Made by a program: the position numbers and the translations under genes | Source: Hadesarchaea archaeon | Lineage (GTDB): Archaea > Hadarchaeota > Hadarchaeia > Hadarchaeales > Hadarchaeaceae | DNA length: 10,419 nt | Direction: 5' to 3' | NCBI GenBank assembly: GCA_014361095.1 | Contig: JACIWF010000037.1 | Location: forward strand, 1-10,419 | The notes under the pieces: generated by a model | Seen by the model: the letters and a program-made list of their open reading frames with translations, nothing else | Told to the model about the DNA's origin: nothing | Databases searched by the model: none | Shown: positions 5,028 through 10,419 of the stretch, piece by piece | How the letters are laid out: every line of letters begins with the position of its first letter | Position numbering within the stretch: the first letter of the stretch is position 1

Positions 5028-5705
5028 TCACTTCCCCACAACTCTAGCTTGTTTGATAAGTAAATATCCGTTGGTCCCGCCCCAGACTTTTTCCGCAGCC
5101 ACGACTTCGATCCTCTTTTTGAAGATGGGAGCGTCCAAAACGAAGCTCTCGTATTCTCCCCCCTCACCGCTTGGATTTATCCGGTACTTTTTGCACAGCT
5201 TCTCCAGTTCCTCGACAGCAGCCTCGTCGATTCTTCTGCCCAGCCAGCTTTGGTCAAATCCCTGGGCAGCCACACTGGTAATGATGGTATTAAAGCCCAC
5301 CTTCACCATGTCTCGAAGAAGTTCAATCGGGTCTGAGCCCCAGAGTGGAGACAGTGAGACCAGGCCCAGCTCTTTCGCGATCAGGTCAACACGATTTTTC
5401 TGATATGAGCTGGAGATGCTCCCGCTGACGACTCCATCTATCTCCGGCTTTAATTCCTCGATGGCTTCTTTAAGATCCTTCAGCTCATCTTCCTTTTCAC
5501 CGGATGTTTGCCTTATGATCTGTTTGATTCCGATTGCCTCGGCCTGGTGCCTGGTAGCGTTGATATTTACCGAGTGAAACATCCAGGAATACGGGTTTTT
5601 TGGGGCCATCGTGAGGAGATACTTCACCTCAAGACCTTTTTTAAGGGTGAGATAGGTGGCGTAGGTCGAGTCCTTTCCCCCGGTAAAGAGCACGGCAACC
5701 TTCAT
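5028..5705 (-). CDS. dph6: Diphthine--ammonia ligase (Dph6 family ATPase)
   Basis: Dph6 performs the last step of diphthamide synthesis: ATP-dependent amidation of diphthine on a histidine of elongation factor 2. The 225-residue length matches the single-domain archaeal form. Visible features are the PP-loop FTGGKDST (7-14) near the N-terminus of the alpha-hydrolase fold, SPLWG at 119-123, and the family signature SGEGGEYESFVLDAP (179-193). The ATG at 5705 is only about 35 bases after a TTTAAA box, giving a short leader with no well-spaced ribosome site. The deacetylase-family gene starts 3 bases after the stop. The genes for Dph2 and Dph5 are not in the window, which is common since diphthamide genes are usually scattered. 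Confidence 0.93.
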   Translation of the reverse strand: MKVAVLFTGGKDSTYATYLTLKKGLEVKYLLTMAPKNPYSWMFHSVNINATRHQAEAIGIKQIIRQTSGEKEDELKDLKEAIEELKPEIDGVVSGSISSSYQKNRVDLIAKELGLVSLSPLWGSDPIELLRDMVKVGFNTIITSVAAQGFDQSWLGRRIDEAAVEELEKLCKKYRINPSGEGGEYESFVLDAPIFKKRIEVVAAEKVWGGTNGYLLIKQARVVGK

Positions 5706-5738
5706 CCTAGCACGACCAATCAGGAGGGTTCGATTGCA

Positions 5739-5750
5739 ACTTTAAATAGC
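5739..5750. promoter_or_regulatory. Shared TATA region between divergent dph6 and membrane-protein genes
   Basis: ctttaaatag at 5740-5749 reads as a TATA box on both strands (ctatttaaag on the minus strand). It would place transcript starts near 5718-5722 leftward, shortly before the dph6 ATG, and near 5769 rightward, shortly before the TTG at 5779. The intergenic gap is only 73 bases, so a shared, near-symmetric box is a simple reading. Confidence 0.45.
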
Positions 5751-5778
5751 TAGGTTCAGAGTTAATCATGGTGCCCGA

Positions 5779-6135
5779 TTGAGGAGGCCCTGGGTCGCCA
5801 TTGCTGTGCTTGTGGCCGGAATTTTTTTGATGCTGGAGGGGTCAAAGCTTTACACGGTTTCCTTGGTGACAGATCTAGTCATGCTCATCGCTGGGTTTAT
5901 CCTTACCATCTCCTATCTGCCGCTGATGGGGGACTACCTGGAAAAGAGGTTTGGAGGCAACCCTGCCATAACCTATCTCCCCATCCTTGTCGCGCTGGGA
6001 GCAGGATTGCTCTGGCAGTCATTTTTTAGAGCTCTGGCTTTCATCGACAGGGCGATATTCATCGGCGTTGGTCTCGGCTTAATCGTGGCTTCGATAGTTT
6101 ACCTTCGCCGCCAAATGAAATCAGGGCCAAAATAG
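5779..6135 (+). CDS. Small integral membrane protein of unknown function, four predicted TM helices
   Basis: A 118-residue hydrophobic protein of no recognised family. Predicted membrane segments lie at about residues 5-22, 27-48, 65-84 and 88-108. Basic residues at the start (MRRP) and end (LRRQMKSGPK) suggest both termini are cytoplasmic. The loop LEKRFGGNP after TM2 is the only polar stretch of note. No catalytic or transport motif is visible. The start is uncertain: TTG at 5779 is the only usable in-frame start near the promoter, with TGGTG at 5769-5773 as a modest ribosome site; a GAGGAGG lies just inside the reading frame but has no well-spaced standard start after it. The gene converges on the U32 gene with 14 bases between stops. 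Confidence 0.75.
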   Translation: MRRPWVAIAVLVAGIFLMLEGSKLYTVSLVTDLVMLIAGFILTISYLPLMGDYLEKRFGGNPAITYLPILVALGAGLLWQSFFRALAFIDRAIFIGVGLGLIVASIVYLRRQMKSGPK

Positions 6136-6149
6136 CCAATTTACCGTCG

Positions 6150-8060
6150 TTAAAGTACACCCCTGCTGAAGTGCCCTGTAGTGTAACCCTTTCTTATCTT
6201 ACGATCATCAAAGGGTTCAAAGTTCAATATTTTCCGGTAGATGCGGACGAATTTGTCAACGTCCTTTTCAACGTCGATGTAGAAGTATTTTATACCGGCC
6301 CTGAGGTAATCCCGGGCTTTGTTGAAGAGTCCGAGCTGCTTAGAGTTGAGTATCTCGGTAACACCGTGGTTGGACCTAACCCTGAAGCGCCGCCCCGATT
6401 CGTCGACGAGTTCCCTGACCTTTAATTTCTGCCTGCTGGTCATCAGAATTATATCACCATGGACCATCACGATGAAGCGTTTGTTTTTCAGAGAAATGGT
6501 CTCCCTGAAGTTGAGCTCGGGAGAGATGATGGGGATGCCGGGATAGCAGTTCAGATCGACATCGTTGAAGCAGTTGAAGGAGTAATCCAGGTGGATCTCA
6601 ACGCCTTTTAAAAATGGTAACAGACCACGGTTGCCCACCAGCACGCCTTGAGGTTTTATCTGGCTTATTTTTTCGGCTATTTCGATCACCTGTTTGTCAG
6701 AAAGTATCCGGGGCGTGTAGACGAAGAAACGGGATTTCCTCATCGAGTCTTTAACCCGCCCGCAGTCTTCCTTGAGGACATCGTAGTAAACCACGTCGGC
6801 TCCAGCTCTATCGGCGGCGATTGCCATTTCGCTGGCGTAGGTTTTGGCGAAGATCATGATCCTTGAATTGTTTCCCACGACCTGAAAACTGGGCAACGTG
6901 ATTTTTCTCCTCCTGACGCTGGGCACCACTGGCTTTATTTCATCCCCCAGTTCAAGCTTGATGTCAACGGAGGAGGTTTTGTAGACAGGGGAGCCGTCAC
7001 TTGCTCCTCTGGCGCCTATCTCAACCTCATCGCCGGCGAAGGCTTGCCCGACCTCTGCGCCGTCCTTCAGTATTTTTTCCACCTTGTAGCCCCTGACATC
7101 ATCATCAATCCAGATGGCCACGCCGTCACCGACTTTCAGGTCAGCCCTGAGCTTCAACCTGCCGTCCTTAAGAGTGCCCAGAAACAGCCCCCGGTTCATC
7201 GGCCTTTTTGAGTCCACGACGTTGTCGTTAAAAGCAAAGCCGGTGGTGAAACCCCGGTTAAATACTACCATGAGGTCCTCGATGTCCTTTTTCTCGATGC
7301 TGAATTTCCCTCGGTAATAGGCGTCAATGTACTTACGATAAATCCGCGCCACGGTGGCAACGTAAAGAGGTCCCCTCAACCTTCCCTCCACCTTAAGGGC
7401 GGCAACGCCGGCCTCGATAATTTCGGGAAGCTTTGGCAGAAGGCAGAGGTCCATCGTGCTCAGCGGATATTTGTTGTTGTATTTCTTCCGGCAGGGCTGG
7501 GCACAAAAGCCCCTGTTGCCGCTCCTGCCACCGGCAATTGAGGAGAAAAGGCATTGCCCGCTGTAGCTGAAGCAAAGCGCTCCATGGACAAAGACCTCGG
7601 TGGGGAATTTCTGGGATATGGCCTTTATCTCCTCATAGCGCAGCTCTCTGGCGAGAATCACCCGGTCGATGTCTTTGGGTATGGAGTAGCTGTTGGTCGT
7701 TGTCGCCTGAGTGGACAGGTGTATTTTCAGATCGGGGAAGTTTTGCCTGAGCAATGGAATAAAACAGGGATCTTGGATGATGATGGCATCGGCTCCCGCA
7801 GAATGGGCCACGTTGATCAGCTTGAAGTAGTCCTCCAACTCTTTGTTTTTAACCAAGGTGTTGAAGGCCACGTAGACTTTAACACCCCTCTCGTGGCAGT
7901 AGTTTACGGCGCTGAAGATGTTTTTCTCGTTGAAGTTTTCGGCCATCATTCTGGCGTTGAATCTGCTCAGGCCCAGGTAGACAGCATCGGCACCGTTTTT
8001 TACTGCTGCCCTTAGGCACAGCTCATCTCCCGCAGGCAGAACCAGCTCCACTCTGGACAT
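6150..8060 (-). CDS. Peptidase U32 family protein (possible Fe-S RNA-modifying enzyme)
   Basis: A 636-residue U32-family protein. The N-terminal TIM-barrel domain opens with VELVLPAGD and GADAVYLG. It carries the U32 signature VHGALCFSYSGQC (about 158-170), then FCAQPC and CLLPKLPEIIEAGVAALKVEGR-type residues. The four cysteines C163, C170, C186 and C190 match the cluster-type set in RlhA and TrhP, E. coli members needed for 5-hydroxycytidine in 23S rRNA and 5-hydroxyuridine in tRNA. Some U32 proteins are described as collagenases instead. After a middle beta-rich domain (GDGVAIWIDDD, GDEVEIGARG), a second barrel-like segment starts near RIMIFAKTYASEMAIAADRAGADVVYY without these cysteines. 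The frame is open to 8165, but the family start VELVLPAGD follows the ATG at 8060, and the longer form would invade the divergent transporter's promoter. Confidence 0.9.
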   Translation of the reverse strand: MSRVELVLPAGDELCLRAAVKNGADAVYLGLSRFNARMMAENFNEKNIFSAVNYCHERGVKVYVAFNTLVKNKELEDYFKLINVAHSAGADAIIIQDPCFIPLLRQNFPDLKIHLSTQATTTNSYSIPKDIDRVILARELRYEEIKAISQKFPTEVFVHGALCFSYSGQCLFSSIAGGRSGNRGFCAQPCRKKYNNKYPLSTMDLCLLPKLPEIIEAGVAALKVEGRLRGPLYVATVARIYRKYIDAYYRGKFSIEKKDIEDLMVVFNRGFTTGFAFNDNVVDSKRPMNRGLFLGTLKDGRLKLRADLKVGDGVAIWIDDDVRGYKVEKILKDGAEVGQAFAGDEVEIGARGASDGSPVYKTSSVDIKLELGDEIKPVVPSVRRRKITLPSFQVVGNNSRIMIFAKTYASEMAIAADRAGADVVYYDVLKEDCGRVKDSMRKSRFFVYTPRILSDKQVIEIAEKISQIKPQGVLVGNRGLLPFLKGVEIHLDYSFNCFNDVDLNCYPGIPIISPELNFRETISLKNKRFIVMVHGDIILMTSRQKLKVRELVDESGRRFRVRSNHGVTEILNSKQLGLFNKARDYLRAGIKYFYIDVEKDVDKFVRIYRKILNFEPFDDRKIRKGYTTGHFSRGVL

Positions 8061-8123
8061 CCAACCAACAATTGGATCTCGGCCAGTAAAAGACTTGAAC
8101 CGGTTGATTATCGTCGCCTCACC

Positions 8124-8132
8124 AGCTATTTT
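8124..8132 (+). promoter_or_regulatory. TATA box for the EamA transporter gene
   Basis: agctatttta (8123-8132) is centred about 37 bases before the ATG at 8165. It predicts a transcript start near 8153, just ahead of or within the AGGGA ribosome site. This makes the upstream in-frame ATG at 8135 too close to the box to be used. Confidence 0.4.
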
Positions 8133-8164
8133 AGATGAACGTAGATTGGGATTTAGGGAATTCA

Positions 8165-9022
8165 ATGGATGTCTCGGCAGGGGTGCTGTTTGGGCTGGTG
8201 TCGATGCTTTCCTGGGGCATAGCCGACTTCTTTGCGGCTCGGGCGATAAGAAGGACAGGAGTTTTCAAAACACTCGTCTGGGGTCAAACGGTTGGTCTTC
8301 TGGTTCTGATCGTGGTGGCTTTCTTGGTCGGTTTTGCGGTCCCGTCTTTTTACATGCTGGTAATTATCTTGATCACGGGATTCCTAAACGTGGTTGCCTG
8401 TTTGTCGTTTTATCGGGGGCTGCAGGTGGGCAAGGTTTCCATAGTCAGTCCGGTTTCGGCATCCTGGGTTATGGTCACGGTTATTTTGAGCCTGGTTTTT
8501 CTCGGTGAAACTCTTAACCAGCTGCAGGCGATTGGTGTTGTTTTGACCATTACCGGAGTTCTTCTGACTTCCTTCAAATTTCGTGACCTGTTGGGGCGCA
8601 GGTCAGAAAGCCTTGCCGCCGGGGTGCAATTTGCGGTGATATCGATGGTGGCGTGGGGCGTGCACTATGTTTTCATCGATGTTCTCATAGCCGAACTCGG
8701 TTGGTTTTTGCCGGTTCTCTCGGTCAAGGCGGTAACCGTCTTCAGCTTGTTGCTTTATTCAGGTTTTGCGAATAGGAGCCTCTCTTATCCCAAAAGCGTC
8801 GTTCCGATGGTGGTGGCAATCGGACTTCTGGAGGCCACGGCTTTCACCGCTTATGGGGCGGGTGTGGCTTCGGAGTTCACGGCGATCGTGGCTCCGGTCG
8901 CGGCCACATTCCCTGTGGTCACCATAGTGCTGGCAAGGATATTTTTCAAAGAAATGGTGGAGATCAACCAGAAGATAGGCATTGGTGCAGTTTTGGCGGG
9001 GCTGGTCTTGCTGTCGATGTAA
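8165..9022 (+). CDS. EamA-family (DMT superfamily) membrane transporter
   Basis: A 285-residue protein with ten predicted membrane helices arranged as two EamA repeats. Each repeat ends in the family pattern: YRGLQVGKVSIVSPVSA, then LGETLNQLQAIGVVLTITGV (about 83-132), and YGAGVASEFTAIVAPVAA, then FFKEMVEINQKIGIGAVLAG (about 230-279). EamA proteins export or import metabolites such as amino acids or nucleotide-derived compounds; the substrate cannot be read from the sequence. The ATG at 8165 has AGGGA at 8155-8159 with 5 bases spacing, and it puts MDVSAGVLFGLVSML directly at the first helix. An ATG at 8135 would add ten residues but has no ribosome site. It is divergent from the U32 gene across about 100 bases and converges on adk. 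Confidence 0.93.
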   Translation: MDVSAGVLFGLVSMLSWGIADFFAARAIRRTGVFKTLVWGQTVGLLVLIVVAFLVGFAVPSFYMLVIILITGFLNVVACLSFYRGLQVGKVSIVSPVSASWVMVTVILSLVFLGETLNQLQAIGVVLTITGVLLTSFKFRDLLGRRSESLAAGVQFAVISMVAWGVHYVFIDVLIAELGWFLPVLSVKAVTVFSLLLYSGFANRSLSYPKSVVPMVVAIGLLEATAFTAYGAGVASEFTAIVAPVAATFPVVTIVLARIFFKEMVEINQKIGIGAVLAGLVLLSM

Positions 9023-9105
9023 AACCGGGTGTTAACTATAAGCTTAAAAACGAAGCCAATTCACGGCCGGACAAAGCAAGCCGGTTAAAACTCCGGAATT
9101 TACTG

Positions 9106-9146
9106 GTGATGATCCAGTTAACTAAGTGATTGGTGTGTTTCTCTGA
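9106..9146 (+). ncRNA. Weak candidate C/D box guide sRNA
   Basis: A perfect C box (GTGATGA, 9106-9112) is followed by a degenerate D' (CTAA, 9122-9125), a degenerate C' (GTGATTG, 9126-9132) and a perfect D box (CTGA, 9143-9146). The guide spacers of 9 and 10 bases are slightly short for archaeal C/D sRNAs, no D'-C' gap is left, and no good terminal stem pairs the ends. The location, next to the 3' end of adk in an otherwise gene-free spacer, is typical of such RNAs. Chance remains a serious alternative. Confidence 0.18.
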
Positions 9147-9147
9147 T

Positions 9148-9801
9148 CTAACTTATCAGTTTCAGCTTCTTCAGGCCATCAATAATTCGGTTGGTAATCA
9201 ATTCCGGTGGGGCATCAACAGAATTACAGGAGACGGTGATTACCGGTACTCTTTGTCGGTAATACTCCAGCAGAGGTGCGGTTTGTTTCTCATATACCCT
9301 GAACCTCTCCTCGATGACCTCCTCTTTGTCGTCATCTCTCTGGTAAAGTGGCCCACCGCATTTATCGCAGATGTTATCCACCTTCGGCCTCAGGACCAGG
9401 AGATTGTAGACCTCCCCGCAGTTCCGGCAGGTTCTCCTCGCCGAGAGCCTTTTCACAATGATCTCCTTGGGCACCGCCAGGTTGATGCAGGCATCTATCT
9501 TCACGATTTCGTCCAGGGCCCTGGCCTGCTCCAGCGTCCGCGGAAATCCGTCCAGAATGAAACCATTTTTGCAGTCCGGCTGGTTGATCCTTCCCTTTAT
9601 CACCTCAATCACGATTTCATCCGGAACCAGCTGCCCGCTGTCCAGGTATTTCTTTATTCTCTTTCCCAGTTCAGTCCCTTCTTTAATCTCATTTCTAAAG
9701 ATGTCCCCGGTTGAGATGGCCGGGATGTTTAACATTGATTTTAGCCTCGAGGTCTGGGTCCCCTTGCCCGATCCCGGTGCTCCCAGAATTATCAGTTTCA
9801 T
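9148..9801 (-). CDS. adk: Adenylate kinase with zinc-binding LID (bacterial-type Adk)
   Basis: Converts AMP and ATP to two ADP in the cytoplasm. The P-loop GAPGSGKGT starts near residue 7 of the 217-residue form, followed by STGDIFR, the AMP-binding DGFPRT, and a long LID with CRNCG and CDKCGG (four cysteines, CxxC-16-CxxC) ending in QRDDDKEEVIEERFRVYEKQT. Four-cysteine LIDs bind zinc in many bacterial enzymes. This is the bacterial-like AdkA form rather than the short archaeal trimeric kinase, and it occurs in several euryarchaeal groups. Two ATGs are possible: 9807 gives two extra residues, but the GGGG site lies 8 bases before 9801 and only 2 before 9807, so I prefer 9801. A TATA box at 9852-9862 fits a leader of about 30 bases. 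Convergent with the EamA gene, 125 bases away. Confidence 0.95.
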   Translation of the reverse strand: MKLIILGAPGSGKGTQTSRLKSMLNIPAISTGDIFRNEIKEGTELGKRIKKYLDSGQLVPDEIVIEVIKGRINQPDCKNGFILDGFPRTLEQARALDEIVKIDACINLAVPKEIIVKRLSARRTCRNCGEVYNLLVLRPKVDNICDKCGGPLYQRDDDKEEVIEERFRVYEKQTAPLLEYYRQRVPVITVSCNSVDAPPELITNRIIDGLKKLKLIS

Positions 9802-9851
9802 CTTCATCGCCCCGTCAAATCTGTTCGGTTCAAGAATCTATTTGAGCCCCC

Positions 9852-9862
9852 CTATAATAAAC
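9852..9862. promoter_or_regulatory. Shared TATA region between divergent adk and endonuclease genes
   Basis: ctataataaac reads as tttattatag on the minus strand, a good TATA box for adk with a transcript start near 9830. Read rightward, TATAATAA predicts a start near 9882, about 30 bases before the ribosome site at 9912-9922 of the endonuclease gene. A second A/T core at 9934-9946 could drive a shorter rightward transcript. Confidence 0.45.
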
Positions 9863-9911
9863 TGTCGTAAACTGAGGAAAGGCTCTTGAAAGTCGAGAGA
9901 GATGAGTTATT

Positions 9912-9922
9912 GAAGGGGGTGA
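9912..9922 (+). promoter_or_regulatory. Strong ribosome binding site without a standard start codon after it
   Basis: GAAGGGGGTGA matches the archaeal Shine-Dalgarno consensus well. In the endonuclease frame the next codons are CGG, ATT (9927), ATC (9930) and GAA, with no ATG, GTG or TTG until 9963. The GTG inside the site (9919) is in another frame. The site therefore points to ATT 9927 or ATC 9930. Confidence 0.5.
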
Positions 9923-9926
9923 GCGG

Positions 9927-10349
9927 ATTATCGAAATAATAATTTTCATCCTGGGCCTTCTTTTGGGAATCATCCTCAGTTTTCTCTACCTGAGAGGGCG
10001 CCTGGCGGTTCAGTTGGAACGCTGGAAGTCGGAGTTTGAGGAGAGGATCAGGCAGGAAGTTCTTGAGAAAAGCCGGGCGGTGCTTAAGGGGAAGATAGGT
10101 GAACAGCTCGCCCCGCTGTTGCCCATGTTCAAGCATGAACCCGCCGACGCCAGGTTTCTGGGCTCCCCGGTGGACTACGTGGTTTTCGATGGCTACAGGG
10201 AGGGCGAACCGAAAAGGGTGGTCTTCGTCGATATTAAGACGGGTAAGAGCGCCGAGCTAACTCCCCTGCAGCGGAAGCTCAAGCAGGTGATCGAGCAGGG
10301 AAAGGTGAGCTGGGAGACGGTTCATCTGGGCGGGTTGGAAAGCGGTTGA
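9927..10349 (+). CDS. Membrane-anchored endonuclease related to archaeal Holliday junction resolvase (PF10107-type)
   Basis: From ATT 9927 the protein has 140 residues: an N-terminal membrane helix (about 2-22), a charged helix (ERWKSEFEERIRQEVLEKSRA), and a nuclease-like domain. The domain signatures are GEQLAP (E59), ARFLGSPVDYVVFDG (D83), VVFVDIKTGKS (D102, K104) and LTPLQRKLKQVIEQGKVSWE, which match the family of endonucleases related to archaeal Holliday junction resolvase. The E...D...D-x-K set is the expected metal-binding site of that fold, but activity and substrate are not established for this family. The standard start TTG 9963 would cut the membrane helix in half and has no ribosome site, though it might be leaderless; GAAGGGGGTGA at 9912-9922 supports a rare ATT or ATC start. 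Divergent from adk. Confidence 0.88.
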   Translation: MIEIIIFILGLLLGIILSFLYLRGRLAVQLERWKSEFEERIRQEVLEKSRAVLKGKIGEQLAPLLPMFKHEPADARFLGSPVDYVVFDGYREGEPKRVVFVDIKTGKSAELTPLQRKLKQVIEQGKVSWETVHLGGLESG

Positions 10350-10371
10350 CCTACTCTATTTTGAGGTAGCT

Positions 10372-10419
10372 TCAAAGACCAAGCGCGGCCAAAACGCCGT
10401 CCTTTGCTCCAGCGAAGAA
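10372..10419 (-). CDS. Possible 3' end of a minus-strand gene running off the right edge
   Basis: On the minus strand this frame reads FFAGAKDGVLAALGL then TGA (10372-10374), a natural-looking C-terminus with the G+C-rich codon use of the neighbours. It would converge on the endonuclease gene with about 22 bases between stops. Only 15 residues are visible and the other minus frames are also open over this short span, so identity and even reality are uncertain. Confidence 0.3.
   Translation of the reverse strand, partial: FFAGAKDGVLAALGL

Noticed and set aside
7554..8015. Plus-strand open frame of 153 codons antisense to the U32 gene
   Set aside because: The opposite strand encodes the conserved first barrel including the cysteine signature; no independent coding support.
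8061..8165. 35-residue N-terminal extension of the U32 protein starting at 8165
   Set aside because: The family N-terminus (VELVLPAGD) follows the ATG at 8060, and the extension would run across the divergent transporter's promoter and ribosome site.
9130..9714. Plus-strand open frame of 194 codons antisense to adk
   Set aside because: Fully overlapped by adenylate kinase, which has all its motifs; the frame is a by-product of adk codon use.
1..10419. Mobile element, CRISPR array, toxin-antitoxin or defence system
   Set aside because: I looked on both strands and found no transposase, integrase, regularly spaced repeats, long terminal inverted repeats or defence-type domains; the lone winged-helix gene and small unknown pair are not enough to call one.

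Overview
The window reads as chromosomal DNA of an archaeon. The best markers are a small four-CPxCG zinc-ribbon protein directly followed by elongation factor aEF-1 beta, a Dph6-type diphthine-ammonia ligase, a Holliday-junction-resolvase-related membrane endonuclease, TATA-like boxes placed about 25 bases before the probable transcript starts, frequent GTG/TTG starts, and a tRNA-Arg gene. The sequence alone does not fix the lineage. The adenylate kinase is of the zinc-LID type familiar from bacteria and some euryarchaeal groups, so I would guess a euryarchaeal-side uncultured lineage, with low confidence. No insertion sequence, integrase, CRISPR array, defence cassette or other clearly mobile element is visible. 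Most of the window is ordinary, densely packed core genome.

Layout. Positions 2-1303 (+): the 3' part of a winged-helix regulator that runs in from the left edge, then two tandem stand-alone receiver-domain proteins with their own promoter and no histidine kinase in view. Positions 1329-2068 (-): tRNA-Arg(GCG) with an encoded CCA, a spacer with several small palindromes, and two overlapping genes of unknown function, the second a CxxC...CxxC zinc protein. Positions 2267-4001 (+): zinc ribbon, aEF-1 beta and a class V cysteine desulfurase. Positions 3996-5705 (-): a dph6/histone-deacetylase-family pair, tail-to-tail with the desulfurase. Positions 5779-6135 (+): a small membrane protein. Positions 6150-8060 (-): a large U32-family protein, divergent from an EamA transporter (8165-9022, +). 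Positions 9148-9801 (-): adenylate kinase, divergent from the membrane-anchored endonuclease (9927-10349, +). The last 48 bases may hold the 3' end of another minus-strand gene.

How the genes fit together. Several centre on translation and on modification of its parts: tRNA-Arg, the zinc ribbon with aEF-1 beta, Dph6 (acts on EF2), a desulfurase that could supply sulfur for tRNA thiolation or Fe-S clusters, and a U32 protein of the superfamily that includes RNA hydroxylation enzymes. This is a neighbourhood trend, not proof of one pathway. The parts most worth a second look are the tandem receivers with divergent active-site loops, the unknown overlapping pair at 1329-1869, the palindrome-rich spacer beside the tRNA, and the endonuclease gene that seems to lack a standard start codon.
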